Source: Hypomesus transpacificus
Lineage: Eukaryota; Chordata; Actinopteri; Osmeriformes; Osmeridae
Length of the DNA stretch: 64,000 bases
Direction: 5' to 3'
NCBI RefSeq assembly: GCF_021917145.1
Contig: NW_025813761.1
Coordinates: 159,936 to 223,935, forward strand
Under the pieces are notes generated by a model, which saw only the letters and a program-made list of their open reading frames with translations, was not told the DNA's origin and did no database searches. A program made the translations under genes and the position numbers. Every line of letters begins with the position of its first letter. Positions within the stretch are counted from its first letter, which is position 1. This document shows positions 34,754 to 47,606 of this stretch, piece by piece.

Positions 34754-37700
34754 CTCTCGTTCTCTCTCTCTCTCCCCTCAAGAGTTCCAGTGAATTGTCC
34801 CAGGGATTTTCAGTTTTTGGCCCATGATCCAGATGGAGACCTGGTTCAGTGCAGATTTTCTCTATCTGGGAACCAGGAGTGTGCTACTTGTTCACTACCA
34901 AGCTTTTTTACACTGAAAGTAAGGGCCCAAGGAGGACACACCCAGACAGTTGAATAATTATCAAACTTCAAATGCAATCTCCCATATGAAACAGTGTGTT
35001 CCAGCAAAATAATATTTAAAGGTCCCATGACATGAACATTTCACTTAAGGAGGTTATTTAACATTAGTGAGTTCCCCTAGCCTACCTTTGCCTTTTGATA
35101 GGTGTAAACCAAGCCCTGGGTATTCTTCTCAGCCACGTCGCGAGGAAAGCTCATTGTGGGACTGCTAGTAGTGTCTGTAATTATGAATCAAGGCTGAATT
35201 TCAAGAAAAATACTTCTGATTCAGTATTAGGGGACCACTAAGGCCAATATAAAAGCACACAAAAGCAGCATGTCATGGGACCTTTAAGTACAGTCATATC
35301 AACTTTAATCCAACAGTTAATCAACGTTATTTTTTGTACCCTTCAGTCACCATGCACGCTATCTTACTTGAACACTTCCATCTCGGCTGAAAACACGTAC
35401 GCGGTGCAGCTTATGATGGAGGACTTCCCCACTGCGTCTATAACCCTGACCTACAAGGATGGCTCGCAGTCCAACCGCACTTCCTTGTTAAGCCCTCTCA
35501 GCAAGTTGCCCGTACAGTTTGCAGTCAGAGGTAGATATTATCTACAGTGATTAGGCTACATGTTTGTCTATGACACGCTGGGGGATGGGGGGAGGGGGGG
35601 CGTTTCCAACGGTCGAGTGTGTAGATGGGTTGGTAAATTTATCAAAGTATACAACAATGAAGCATGTGAAGGACAGAAGTACATCTCAGTATTCATGGCT
35701 GCCTTGTGCTCCAGTTGGGGCTGCAGTGCCCTCCTGTGCAGAGGGGGAATATCTCCCCAGGTTCCTGTCCCCGACGCCGGCCTACGGAACCCACTTCTAC
35801 GTTGCTGTCAACAACACACTGCAGATCTCAGTCAGGGCAGAGGTCAATTTTTCTAGGTGAGGAAAATACACTGTAACTCATGTATTCACCACTAAGAGGC
35901 AGCGTGTACTTTAGATCAATCAGTCTGCCTGTCTAGGAATGATCCTACATATCTCAAGTGTAGAATAATACTTATGGGAATGTGTTGTCGTGGTTTTTTA
36001 AGTGTTTCCGAGCTTCTGGTCAGTGGTCCGCACGATTTTATAAAAACCACAACTGCACCTGGACAGTTCAAAATAAGATGGACACCAACAGCAGACAACA
36101 GACAGGACCATCCTATCTGCTTCGTCTCCCAGGCACTAAGTAATTCCGGGTCAGTCTCAATTTTCTGTATCAGTTCAGTTGTTTTATAATCCATGATCTA
36201 ATTTTTTTTAAACCAAATTAGAAAAAATCTACCATCGAACAAATTTGTTGATTAAATATGATTTTTACAGCGCAAAATATCACTCTGAGCTCCGTTGTGT
36301 GATCGTCACTGTTGGAAACCTATATACCACACTAGGACCTGAAACTACAACAGAGATTTTCTCAACTGCCACAAAAACACCCACAACTACCGCAGAAACA
36401 CCCACAATTACCACACAAGCACCCACAACTATCACACAAGCACCCACAACTACCACTGAAACACCTACAACTACCACAGAAACACCCACAACTACCGCAG
36501 AAACACCCACAACTACCACGTCAAGGCCCACAACTACCACATCAATGCCCACAACTACCTCTGAAACACCCACAACTACCACTGAAAAACCCACAACTAC
36601 AACTACAAAACCCACACCTACCACAGAAACACCCACAACAATTGAAACACCCACAACTACCACTGAAAAACCCACAACTACCACAGAAACATCCACAACT
36701 ACCACACAAGCACCCACAACTATCACACAAGCACCCACATCTACCACTGAAACACCCACAACTACCACATCAACGCCCACAACTACCACACCAACGCCCA
36801 CAACTACCACACCAACACTCACAACTACCACAGAAACACCCACAACTACCACTGAAAAACCCACAACTACGACTAAAAAACCCACAACTACCACACAGAA
36901 ACCCACAACTACCACACAAACTCCCACAACTACCACAGAAACACCCACAACTACCACACAAGCACCCACAACTACCACACAGAAACCCAAAACTACCACA
37001 GAAACACCCACAACTACCACACAAGAACCCACAACTACCACACAAACTCCTACAACTACCACAGAAACGCCTACAACTACAACTGAAACACCCACAACTA
37101 CCACACAAGAACGCACAACTACCACACCAACACCCACAACTACCACAGAAGCACCCACAACTACCACTTCAAGGCCCACAACTGCCACATCAACGCCCAC
37201 AACTACCACACAAGCACCCACAACTACCACACAAGCACCCACAACTACCACTGAAAAACCCACAACTACCACACAAGAACCCACAACCACCACACAAACT
37301 CCCACATCAACGCCCACAACTACCATACAAGTACCCACAACTACCACAGAAACACCCACAACTACCACACAAGCACCCACAACTACCACTGAAAAACCCA
37401 CAACTACAACTAAAATACCCACAACTACCACACAAGAACCCACAACTACCACACTAACTCCCACAATTACCACAGAAACATCCACAACTACCACTGAAAA
37501 ACCCACAACTACAACTAAAATACCCACAACTACCACACAAGAACCCACAACTACCACACTAACTCCCACAATTACCACAGAAACATCCACAACTACCACT
37601 GAAAAACCAACAACTACCACCCAAACTCCCACAACTACCGCAGAAACACCCACAACTACCACGTCAAGGCCCACAACTACCACATCAATGCCCACAACTA

Positions 37701-40700
37701 CCTCTGAAACACCCACAACTACCACTGAAAAACCCACAACTACAACTACAAAACCCACAACTACAACTACAAAACCCACACCTACCACAGAAACACCCAC
37801 AACAATTGAAACACCCACAACTACCACTGAAAAACCCACAACTACCACAGAAACATCCACAACTACCACACAAGCACCCACAACTATCACACAAGCACCC
37901 ACATCTACCACTGAAACACCCACAACTACCACATCAACGCCCACAACTACCACACCAACACTCACAACTACCACAGAAACACCCACAACTACCACTGAAA
38001 AACCCACAACTACGACTAAAAAACCCACAACTACCACACAGAAACCCACAACTACCACACAAACTCCCACAACTACCACAGAAACACCCACAACTACCAC
38101 ACAAGCACCCACAACTACCACACAGAAACCCAAAACTACCACAGAAACACCCACAACTACCACTGAAAAACCCACAACTACCACACAAGAACCCACAACT
38201 ACCACACAAACTCCTACAACTACCACAGAAACGCCTACAACTACAACTGAAACACCCACAACTACCACACAAGAACGCACAACTACCACACCAACACCCA
38301 CAACTACCACAGAAGCACCCACAACTACCACTTCAAGGCCCACAACTGCCACATCAACGCCCACAACTACCACACAAGCACCCACAACTACCACACAAGC
38401 ACCCACAACTACCACTGAAAAACCCACAACTACCACACAAGAACCCACAACCACCACACAAACTCCCACATCAACGCCCACAACTACCATACAAGTACCC
38501 ACAACTACCACAGAAACACCCACAACTACCACACAAGCACCCACAACTACCACTGAAAAACCCACAACTACAACTAAAATACCCACAACTACCACACAAG
38601 AACCCACAACTACCACACTAACTCCCACAATTACCACAGAAACATCCACAACTACCACTGAAAAACCCACAACTACAACTAAAATACCCACAACTACCAC
38701 ACAAGAACCCACAACTACCACACTAACTCCCACAATTACCACAGAAACATCCACAACTACCACTGAAAAACCAACAACTACCACCCAAACTCCCACAACT
38801 ACCGCAGAAACACCCACAACTACCACGTCAAGGCCCACAACTACCACATCAATGCCCACAACTACCTCTGAAACACCCACAACTACCACTGAAAAACCCA
38901 CAACTACAACTACAAAACCCACAACTACAACTACAAAACCCACACCTACCACAGAAACACCCACAACAATTGAAACACCCACAACTACCACTGAAAAACC
39001 CACAACTACCACAGAAACATCCACAACTACCACACAAGCACCCACAACTATCACACAAGCACCCACATCTACCACTGAAACACCCACAACTACCACATCA
39101 ACGCCCACAACTACCACACCAACACTCACAACTACCACAGAAACACCCACAACTACCACTGAAAAACCCACAACTACGACTAAAAAACCCACAACTACCA
39201 CACAGAAACCCACAACTACCACACAAACTCCCACAACTACCACAGAAACACCCACAACTACCACACAAGCACCCACAACTACCACACAGAAACCCAAAAC
39301 TACCACAGAAACACCCACAACTACCACTGAAAAACCCACAACTACCACACAAGAACCCACAACTACCACACAAACTCCTACAACTACCACAGAAACGCCT
39401 ACAACTACAACTGAAACACCCACAACTACCACACAAGAACGCACAACTACCACACCAACACCCACAACTACCACAGAAGCACCCACAACTACCACTTCAA
39501 GGCCCACAACTGCCACATCAACGCCCACAACTACCACACAAGCACCCACAACTACCACACAAGCACCCACAACTACCACTGAAAAACCCACAACTACCAC
39601 ACAAGAACCCACAACCACCACACAAACTCCCACATCAACGCCCACAACTACCATACAAGTACCCACAACTACCACAGAAACACCCACAACTACCACACAA
39701 GCACCCACAACTACCACTGAAAAACCCACAACTACAACTAAAATACCCACAACTACCACACAAGAACCCACAACTACCACACTAACTCCCACAATTACCA
39801 CAGAAACATCCACAACTACCACTGAAAAACCCACAACTACAACTAAAATACCCACAACTACCACACAAGAACCCACAACTACCACACTAACTCCCACAAT
39901 TACCACAGAAACATCCACAACTACCACTGAAAAACCCACAACTACCACACTAACTCTCACAACTACAGCATCAACACTCACAATTACCACCGAAAAACCC
40001 ACAATTACCACATCAACAATCACAACTACCACATCAACGCCCACAACTACCACACCAACACTCATAACTACCACAGAAAGACCCACAACTACCACTGAAA
40101 AACCCACAACTACCACACAAGAACCCACAACTACCACACAAACTCCTACAACTACCACACAAGCACCCACAACTACCACTGAAACACCCACAACTACCAC
40201 TGAAAAACCCACAACTACCACGGAAACACCCACAACTACCACAGAAACACCCACAACTACCACACAAATACCCGCAACTACCAAACTGACACCCACAACT
40301 ACCACACCAAAACTTACAACTACCACACCAACATCTACAACTACCACAGAAACACCCACAACTACCACACCAACAAATACAACTACCACCACAACACCAA
40401 TACCTACCACACCCGCAACCACCACTCTGCCACCCACAACTGCATCATCTCCAAACATCTCAACTAGGAAGGTGGATAATTCAACAGCAAGTGCTGGATA
40501 TAGTAAGTAAAAATCAAGGGTGATCATAAATATTTAAAAGTTATTTAAAAGTTGAATAATTACTGTAATAGTATAATTGTGGCAGAATGTATAAGTGTGT
40601 GTTCGCCTATGCATGTACCTGTATGAATATGCATTTTCACCAAGTCACTGTGCATCCACAGGAGTCCCAGTTGGACTGACTATGAGGGTGTCCTCTGTGA

Positions 40701-40925
40701 CCAAGCTAAACGAAACATACATCAAGGAGGTGTTCTTGCAGCAGGTCAGTGTCTCTGTCATTGTTGGACCAGACAGCTTAACACCAATTACAGTTACTCC
40801 TCATCGGCTCAGTCTCACCAGTGATTCTGTACCGTTGGTTCCAGCTCCAGGAGGAATTGATCAGACGAGGGCTACCAGCAGACATCACTGTTGGTCTGAG
40901 AAAGGTTCAAGTTCTCAGCCCCTGA
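33654..40925 (+). CDS. Secreted mucin-like protein B with giant Thr/Pro exon
   Basis: Ten exons join in phase: 33654-33776, 34144-34343, 34467-34604, 34783-34918, 35347-35530, 35715-35856, 36003-36149, 36271-40502, 40662-40744 and 40845-40925 (5466 bp, 1821 aa). The first 20 residues are a signal peptide. The seven-exon ectodomain follows with the same cysteine pattern as A, C and D ([57 protein letters not shown]). Exon 8 encodes about 1,410 residues, mostly PTTTTXXP-type octads, the kind of sequence heavily O-glycosylated in mucins. The C-terminal module starts [20 protein letters not shown] and ends RKVQVLSP. No transmembrane segment or GPI signal is visible, so it is probably secreted. 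A 96-bp GTCAGT...TTCCAG intron splits the C-terminal module; reading through it shifts the frame. Function unknown; epithelial or mucus protein is an inference. Confidence 0.82.
34679..34778. repeat. CT microsatellite at the intron 3 acceptor of gene B
   Basis: CT array of about 95 bp ending at the exon 4 acceptor (34782). It contains the same ctcattctctcgttctct interruption as the array in gene A, so the arrays share ancestry. Confidence 0.9.
35016..35287. mobile_element. TTAA-flanked MITE (piggyBac-like) in intron 4 of gene B
   Basis: The element begins TTAAAGGTCCCATGACATG and ends with the exact reverse complement. TTAA at both borders is the piggyBac-type target. The interior is non-coding. 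A, C and D lack it at this place, so it arrived after the paralogues split. A truncated relative in reverse orientation is at about 53830-54013. Confidence 0.8.
36340..40440 (+). repeat. Thr/Pro-coding tandem repeat array of gene B
   Basis: About 170 units of 24 bp (consensus acccacaactaccacagaaac, extended to 24) encode octads such as PTTTTETP. Three higher-order copies are 36491-37633 (1143 bp), 37634-38797 (1164 bp) and 38798 to about 39938. Copies 2 and 3 look identical in translation. Copy 1 differs by a missing [11 protein letters not shown] unit, one extra TPTPTTTT unit and one missing EKPTTTT unit. Confidence 0.93.
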
Positions 40926-42529
40926 GGGAGAGAGATAGTGAGACTTTACAAATTAAATGTGGTCCAACTGAAGGAAAAATGTTGGATGACAAATATACCA
41001 TGTTCACCAGCAGTCAGGTGATCCATGTCAGGTGCTGTTTATGCATCTTTGGTGCTACCGGAGGAAAAAGAACATTTGAAAATGTTTGTGTTTTTTGTGT
41101 TTGTGACTGTACATACATGCATGTTGAATCTTTATATTGAATGTTTTTATAGATATGATATGTTTATGCATATCTGCGTGCTTACTTTAGTGTCAGAGTG
41201 GCAATAGACAGCCTCTCTGTACCATTGTTCTGCTACTCAAATCATGTGATTTGTCAAAATGATCCAATCTCTCTGCAACATTCAATCTGCTGATCTCATC
41301 ATCCCAGCTAATGAAAGAATGAATTCAAATGATCTCTCATATACATAAAAACAAAAATAAAATTAAAATACATACACCCATTGTTGCATCTACATATTTT
41401 TACTGTTTTACTGTAAACTACAAAACTTCAAACGTTTTGTATTAGGTTGGCTGGCTCGGAGGCAGGTTTAAGAGTAATATGGTTCCAGATTAAAGCGTCA
41501 TATAAGATCTAACCAAAGAGACCTCAGTGAAGCAACCATGGAGACCACTAAGGAGGTCTTGCAAACTGAAGTTGAATCTGGTACTCATTGCTCATCTTTC
41601 CATAGTGCTCATCTCAAACAGGTTCATAACTGCTCTGTCATGTGGATCATCGTTATGTTCAAGGGATTCTCGCCACAGGCAGTCAATTGCTTGATTGCTT
41701 TAAAGTCCTGTGACTTTTCATAGCCAAGCTAATAGAGAGAGTGTGTGTGCGTGAAAGAGAGATAGAGAGAGAGAGAGAGCGAGAGAGAAAGAGAGTAAAA
41801 GGGTAGCATCCATTGACAATTGAAACAGACAATATACTTTCAAATCTAATAAATCCACAGTTTAAGTTTGGGGTTGTGTACATACATCTTAAAAGACATG
41901 GCATGTAAATATTGTGACTTCACGAGAGGATGGGTCCTGGAGGGGTGCTACATGAGGTGAATGCAGCCCTGAGCAGCTGTGGCTCCCTCTGCTGGGGGAG
42001 TCAGGAACTCCATCCCTCCTTCAAAGCGGGGGCGTTCCCGTAATCCTGGGACTGATCAGACCCTGATGATCTGAAGGGTTTTGTTGAAGAAGGAGTGCCA
42101 CAGTTAGGTGGTGTGTGGAGAGGAGGAGGATTCCTGCGCCAAGATGAGGCGCCGTGTACGTTTTTTAAACTCCTTGTTTTTTTTTTCGACCCCAGTGTCT
42201 ACACATTACTTTGAGCTGTCCCACTGATGGCTGTGTAGCCTCTCGTGGCGTCACAATATCAACCACATCTTCGAGCACCTGTTGCTCCAGTTTTTTTGTG
42301 TATTTCTTTATTTTTGTAAACATGTGTCCATGTTAATCATCTTTGGATGATGACCAGTTGCGAAATGTATTGTTTAAGGGCAGCCTTACACTTACTGGGT
42401 GTAACTGGTTTGATCACTCATATGAATAGATTATCTCTATTCCAGTGTGACCTGTCTCATTCCTCAAACCAGATTGGCTTGTGTGTGATTAAAAGCTGCA
42501 GTCAGAGGTGCTCACATACAGTAGTCACC
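40926..42529. other. 3' flank of gene B and 5' flank of gene C
   Basis: No exon recognised. 40980-41900 is closely repeated at 45890-46830 after gene C, and 42230-42530 resembles the DNA before D (54040-54298). These flanks mark the ends of the tandem duplication unit. A short GA array lies near 41755-41795. Confidence 0.7.
42488..42496 (+). promoter_or_regulatory. AT-rich core promoter block of mucin-like gene C
   Basis: ATTAAAAGC lies about 40 bp before the ATG, followed by the shared tgcagtcagaggtgctcaca leader. It matches the same block in A, B and D. Confidence 0.4.
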
Positions 42530-45500
42530 ATGTCTGTCTCTACCATTCTGCTGCCTCTGTTGCTGCTGCTCTCTGGATCCTCAGCCTCCCACTTCCACGG
42601 AGGGACCATGACCTTTAACCCCAAAGAAGTCAACGCAGACGGATCCTACACAGTAAGACCACAAAGTGGAAACAGAGTTCTGAGTTACTACAGGGGAGTG
42701 TGGATATCTGCCTTCTGCAAAGTAGCACAGACAAGGACTTGTGTTTTTGAATGGAAGACACTGGTAACTGGTTGTGGTAACTGGTCGGTATTTATTTCAT
42801 TCACAGTCTGAGATATTAGATTAAGATAACATAAGATAATCCTTTATTTGTCCCGCAGTGGGGAATTGCAGTTTGCAACAGCAGCAGGGTACAGTACAGC
42901 ACTCAGAGTTACAATGCAAAACATATCAAATACAAAATATAAAATATACGGGATACAAGGGGTCCTATAAAATTCAGATTCAGATTAGATTTAACTTTAT
43001 ATCACCGCCTATTTGATAAATAGATGTAAGAATACAAAGCCATATAAGCATGTCAAAAACACCATTATGTAGTATCTGCTAGCGTTGTGAAAGTGTGTCT
43101 TATTTGTCATATGACGTGTAGGATTCAAGTGTTTGCTAGCAACTAACACTGTACTCAACTTTTTAAGTATAGTATCTGTTGCTACATAATCTATTCAAAA
43201 CCAAACTAGAATGTAAGGCTTTTCAGCATGTTTCACTTTTGATGAGTTACTATAGTCAACTCTGGAAACTATAGTATTGAATTGTTGATTCGATTTCACA
43301 TCTGCTGAATGATTGTAGGTGGACATTCGCTTCAAGTTGGCCATTCGAACAGCGTGTTCCACTACAGCCTGGGCTAACAGGTGGACATGTCAGAGTGGAA
43401 ACTGTGGCAATATTAGCAGCAATGCTCTGTATAACCTGGACAGTAGCAGTGGAGACTGGTGCCAGTGGGAAGAAGTCATGATTAGAAATGTTGACACCAA
43501 CCTACCTTTTATACTTCAGTAAGCGTTAAATGTAACTGAGAAACAATACTTTACAGAACTGCACTTATGTTTGTAAATGTTCATAGTATTTGCTCAGTAT
43601 AGTCCCATGCCTGAGCAACTGTAACATACTTTACATTCATGTTTATAGACAGTTTAATGGTAACTGGATCACCACCTATGTTGGAGATATATTATGGAGA
43701 TTAAGAACTACAGTGGATCTGGGAGTGAGGTCTGACACAGGGACAGCCAACAGATCCCCACAGACCACAGTCATACCTCTTCTGCTGTGAGTTGTATTCA
43801 ACATTTAGATTAATCTGCACAAGTTTATGAACTAAATACAAGGGCTAAATTTAAAAAAATCTCTCTCACTCGTAGTCTCACTTGTTTTCTCTTGTTCTCT
43901 CTTTCTATACCCTCAAGAGTTCCAGTGAACTGTCCCAGGGATTTTCAGCTTTTGGCCCATGATCCAGATGGGGACCTGGTTCAGTGCAGACAAGCTCTGC
44001 TTGAGAACCAGGAGTGTGTTGATTGTTCACTACCTGTACCAAGCATTTTTACACTGAAGGTGAGGACCCAAGGAGGACACACCTCCTGTTAATGAAAACA
44101 ATAATCATAACATATAGCCCACCTAAGACTACATAAGAACAGCAAACTAACATTTAAGTAAAGTCATATCAACTTTTATCCAACAGTTAATCAACGTTAT
44201 TTTTTGTACCCTTCAGTCACCATGTACGCTATCTTACTTGAACACTTCCATCTCGGCTGAAAACACGTACGCAGTGCAGATTATGATGGAGGACTTCCCC
44301 ACTGCGTCTATAACCCTGAGCTACAAGGATGGCTCGCAGTCCAACCGGACCTCCTTGTTAAGCCCTCTCAGCAAGTTGCCCGTACAGTTTGCAGTCAGAG
44401 GTAGATATTATCTACAGTGATTAGGCTACACGATCGTCTATGACAGGCTGGGGGTTGGGGGTGGATTTTACAGCTATGAAGCATGTGAAAGACAGAAGTA
44501 CATCTCAGTATTCATGGCTGCCTTGTGCTCCAGTTGGGGCTGCAGTGCCCTCCTGTGCAGAGGGGGAATATCTCCCCAGGTTCCTGTCCCCGACGCCGGC
44601 CTACGGAACCCACTTCTACGTTGCTGTCAACAACACACTGGAGATCTCAGTCAGGGCAGAGGCCCTTTACTCTACGTGAGGAAAATACACTGTAACCCAT
44701 TTATTCGCTACTAGGAGGCAGCGTGTACTTTACATCAATCAGTCTGCTTGTCTAGAAATGATCCTACATATCGCAAGTGTAGAATAATAGTTATGGAAAT
44801 CTGATGTATTTTATTTTCAAGCGTTACTGAGCTTTTGGTCAGTGGTCCGCACAATTTTACAAAGACGACGACTGCAACTGGACAGTTCACGATAAGATGG
44901 ACACCAACAGCAGATGACGACAGACAGGACCATTCTATCTGCTTCGTCTCCCAGGCACTGAATAATGACAGGTCAGTCTCCATGAGAAAACATGCCTGTT
45001 TATATTCTGCTAAACCTGCTTGTTCTCTATCAGTTCTCACAATATGCTGTGAGAACTTATAAGTGCTAATTTAGATGAGAATTGACCATCAACAATTACA
45101 AATAAATTATGTTTTACAGCTCTAGTATAAAATATCACTCTGAGCTGCGTTGTGTGATTGTCACTGTTGGAAACCTATCTGGTGAGTAGTTACTTCATAA
45201 CTTGTTCCATTTAAATATGATTCTGTTTCCGCGGCTTTGATTGTCACATGAATCTGTCCAAATTGTATTTTTTTTTTTTTACCTACTTCTGCTCGAAATA
45301 CCACAGAATTGATTTATTTTATCGCAAACACCAAACAACCAACCACCACACCAGTACCTACAACTACATTATCGCCGAACACCACAACTAGAAAGGTGGA
45401 AAATGAATATACGTGTTCACCAAGTCACTGTGCATCCACAGGAGTCCCAGTTGGACTGACTATGAGGGTGTCCTCTGTGACCAAGCTAAACGAAACCTAC

Positions 45501-45707
45501 ATCAAGGAGGTGTTCTTGCAGCAGGTCAGTGTCTCTGTCATTGTTGGACCAGACAGCTTAACACCAATTACAGTTACTCCTCATCAGCTCAAAGTCTCAC
45601 CAGTGATTCTGTACCGTTGGTTCCAGCTCCGGGAGGAATTGATCAGACGAGGGCTACCAGCAGACATCACTGTTGGTCTGAGGAAGGTTCAAGCTCTCAG
45701 CCCCTGA
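42530..45707 (+). CDS. Secreted mucin-like protein C, short-linker form
   Basis: Ten exons join in phase: 42530-42652, 43319-43518, 43649-43786, 43918-44059, 44217-44400, 44534-44675, 44822-44971, 45120-45181, 45307-45524 and 45627-45707 (1440 bp, 479 aa). The ectodomain is as in A, B and D, with [28 protein letters not shown] and [10 protein letters not shown]. The Thr/Pro region is only about 25 residues (KQPTTTPVPTTTLSPNTTT). The exon 8 of the relatives is split here: a short exon ends at VTVGNLS, and a new exon reads from IYFIANTKQP through the linker into [12 protein letters not shown]. In B and D the latter is the 3' end of the last long intron. C has thus turned intron sequence into coding sequence with two new cysteines. 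The C-terminus is [18 protein letters not shown]...RKVQALSP. The start was set at 42530 by homology; an upstream in-frame ATG at 42347 is not shared by the family. Confidence 0.8.
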
Positions 45708-45777
45708 GGGAGAGAGATAGTGGATCTTTACAACACACAACAACGCCCAGCTGATGGAAAATGAAGTTAGATTAATA

Positions 45778-45880
45778 GGTGTGTTCGACTTCATGCAGCA
45801 CCGGCGCCGCCGACAGCCGACTGCAACTTCAAGTCAGCCGGGCTGCAGCCGGCTGCCGGCGCATGAAGTCAAACGCATCT
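45778..45880. mobile_element. GC-rich foldback MITE
   Basis: The left arm aggtgtgttcgacttcatgc and the right arm gcatgaagtcaaacgcatct are imperfect inverted repeats, with a GC-rich pairing core (ccggcgccgccgacagccg against ggctgccggcgc). It lies in the 3' flank of gene C and interrupts the part that is continuous after gene B. Confidence 0.7.
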
Positions 45881-46596
45881 AAAAATATACTATTTTCACT
45901 TGCAGTCAGGTGATCCATGTCACATGCTCTTTATGTGTCTTTAGTGCCACCTGGAGGAAAAAGAAGATTTGAAAGTTTTTGTGTTTTACATTTGAACTTA
46001 CATAGTGCATGTTGAAGCATTGTATTTAATGTTTGTATAGATATGTTTATGGATATCTGCATTTTTATTTTTGTGTCAGAGTGGCAGTAGGCAATCTCAT
46101 TGTTCTGCTACTCAAATCATGTGATTAGTCATAATGATCCAATCTCTCTGCAACATTCAATCTGCTGATCTCATCATCCCAGTTAATGAAAGAATGAATT
46201 CAAATGATCTTTCATATACATAAAAACATAAATACAATTAAAATACATACACGCATTGGTGCATCTACATATTTTTACTGTTTTACTGTAAACTACAAAA
46301 CTACAAACGTTTTGTATTAGGTTGGCTGGCTCAGAGGCTGGTTTAAGCGTAATATGGTTCCAGATTAAAGCGTCATATAAGATCTAACCGCAGAGACCTC
46401 AGAGAAGCAACCATGGAGACCACTCAGGAGGTCTTGCAAACTGAAGTCAAACTCATCTTTCCACAATACTGATCTCAAACAGGTTCATAGCTGCTTTGTC
46501 ATGTGGATCATCGTTATGTTCAAGGGATTCTCGCCACAAGCAGTCAATCGCTTGATGGCGTTAAAGCCCAGTGACTTTTCATAGCTAAGTTGATAG

Positions 46597-46635
46597 AGAG
46601 AGAGGAAGCGAGGGAGAGAGAGAGAAAGAGAGAGA

Positions 46636-46698
<63 letters not shown>
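46597..46698. repeat. GA microsatellite
   Basis: GA array of about 100 bp in the 3' flank of gene C. The equivalent flank of gene B (41755-41795) has a shorter array, so it has expanded or contracted since duplication. Confidence 0.9.
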
Positions 46699-46701
<3 letters not shown>

Positions 46702-46904
46702 ACGAGAGTAACAGGCTAGCAGCCACTGACAATTGAAACAGACGATATAGTTTAAAATCAAATAAATACACTGTTGAAGTTTGGAGTTGTGTACAGTATA
46801 CACCTTAAAAGAAAGGGCATGCAAATACCAACCACATCCTTGATTTCTACCACCTGTTGCTGCAGTTTTTGTGTGTATTTCGCACTAAACTATGAGCCTT
46901 GTCG

Positions 46905-47606
46905 AAAGGAATTTGGGATTGGCCTGAGTAGAGTGAAGTGGCAATGGTCTGACCAGGGTGACTTTTACATCCAAAACTGGAAACAACACGAGCCTAATGG
47001 AGGAAACACAGAGCAGTGTGTGGAAATGTCCATTAAAACTGGACAATGGAATGATGAATCATGTAACAAGACGAAAACGTTCATCTGCTATGATGGTAAG
47101 ATGACGAAACTCAAACATATTCTCATTCATGACTTAAACTGTGTTTACATCAGCTCTTGCTGTTACAATTGTATGATGATGCAAAACAGCTTGTAAAGTT
47201 TGAGTGAGAAAAGAGAAGCAGATTTAGGCAGAGTATTCCTGGCCTGGACCTGGTCCTGGTGCGTGAGAACAAGACCTGGGTGGAAGCCCTGAACCACTGC
47301 AGAGAGAACAGGTGGGATCTGGTGTCCATCCACTCTGAGAGGATCCAGCACTGGGTGCAACGTCGGGCCAGAAAAGCCACCACCCCCTATGTCTGGCTGG
47401 GCCTGAGGTACACCTGTATACTGCAGGTCTGGTTCTGGGTGAGTGAACATGCCCTGTGCTACCAGAACTGGGCCCTGGGCCACGGGGGGAGCTGGGAGGA
47501 GTGTAAGAAGGCAGGTGCCATGCTGAGGGAGGGGCCACAGCAGTGGGAGGGCAAGAACCAGACAGAGAAACTCTGTCTGTCTGATCAGAATATGACATCG
47601 GTTTAA
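46905..47606 (+). pseudogene. Broken C-type-lectin gene fragment
   Basis: Two lectin-domain pieces correspond to exons 3 and 4 of the intact gene at 48723-50916. The first (46905-47095) covers the C-terminal half of domain 2, with WQWSDQ, an EPN motif (HEPNGG) and QWNDESC, ending at the same donor CYDG/GTAAG. The second (about 47240-47580) covers domain 3 (LVRENKTWVEALNHC, WVQRRARKATTPYVWLGL, EECKKAGAM). No signal peptide, domain 1 or first half of domain 2 was found. A deletion of about 57 bp removes the acceptor before domain 3, and the last lectin cysteine is lost after QTEKL. Its left side joins sequence like the 5' flank of genes C and D. EPN plus WND is the mannose-type calcium-site signature, which the intact gene lacks. 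Confidence 0.8.

Noticed and set aside
36280-40527. Antisense 1,415-codon Val/Gly-rich frame
   Set aside because: It is the mirror of the Thr/Pro repeat exon, whose unit has no stop codon on the other strand; there is no signal, domain or splice structure of its own.
40595-41140. Read-through frame across the C-terminal module of gene B
   Set aside because: It includes the 96-160 bp GTCAGT...TTCCAG segment, whose length differs between paralogues and breaks frame in B and D. Treating it as an intron gives the same C-terminus in B, C and D.
42347-42529. Upstream in-frame ATG for gene C
   Set aside because: The family start MSVSTILLP lies at 42530 behind a shared leader; the upstream part contains the core-promoter block and is not conserved as protein.
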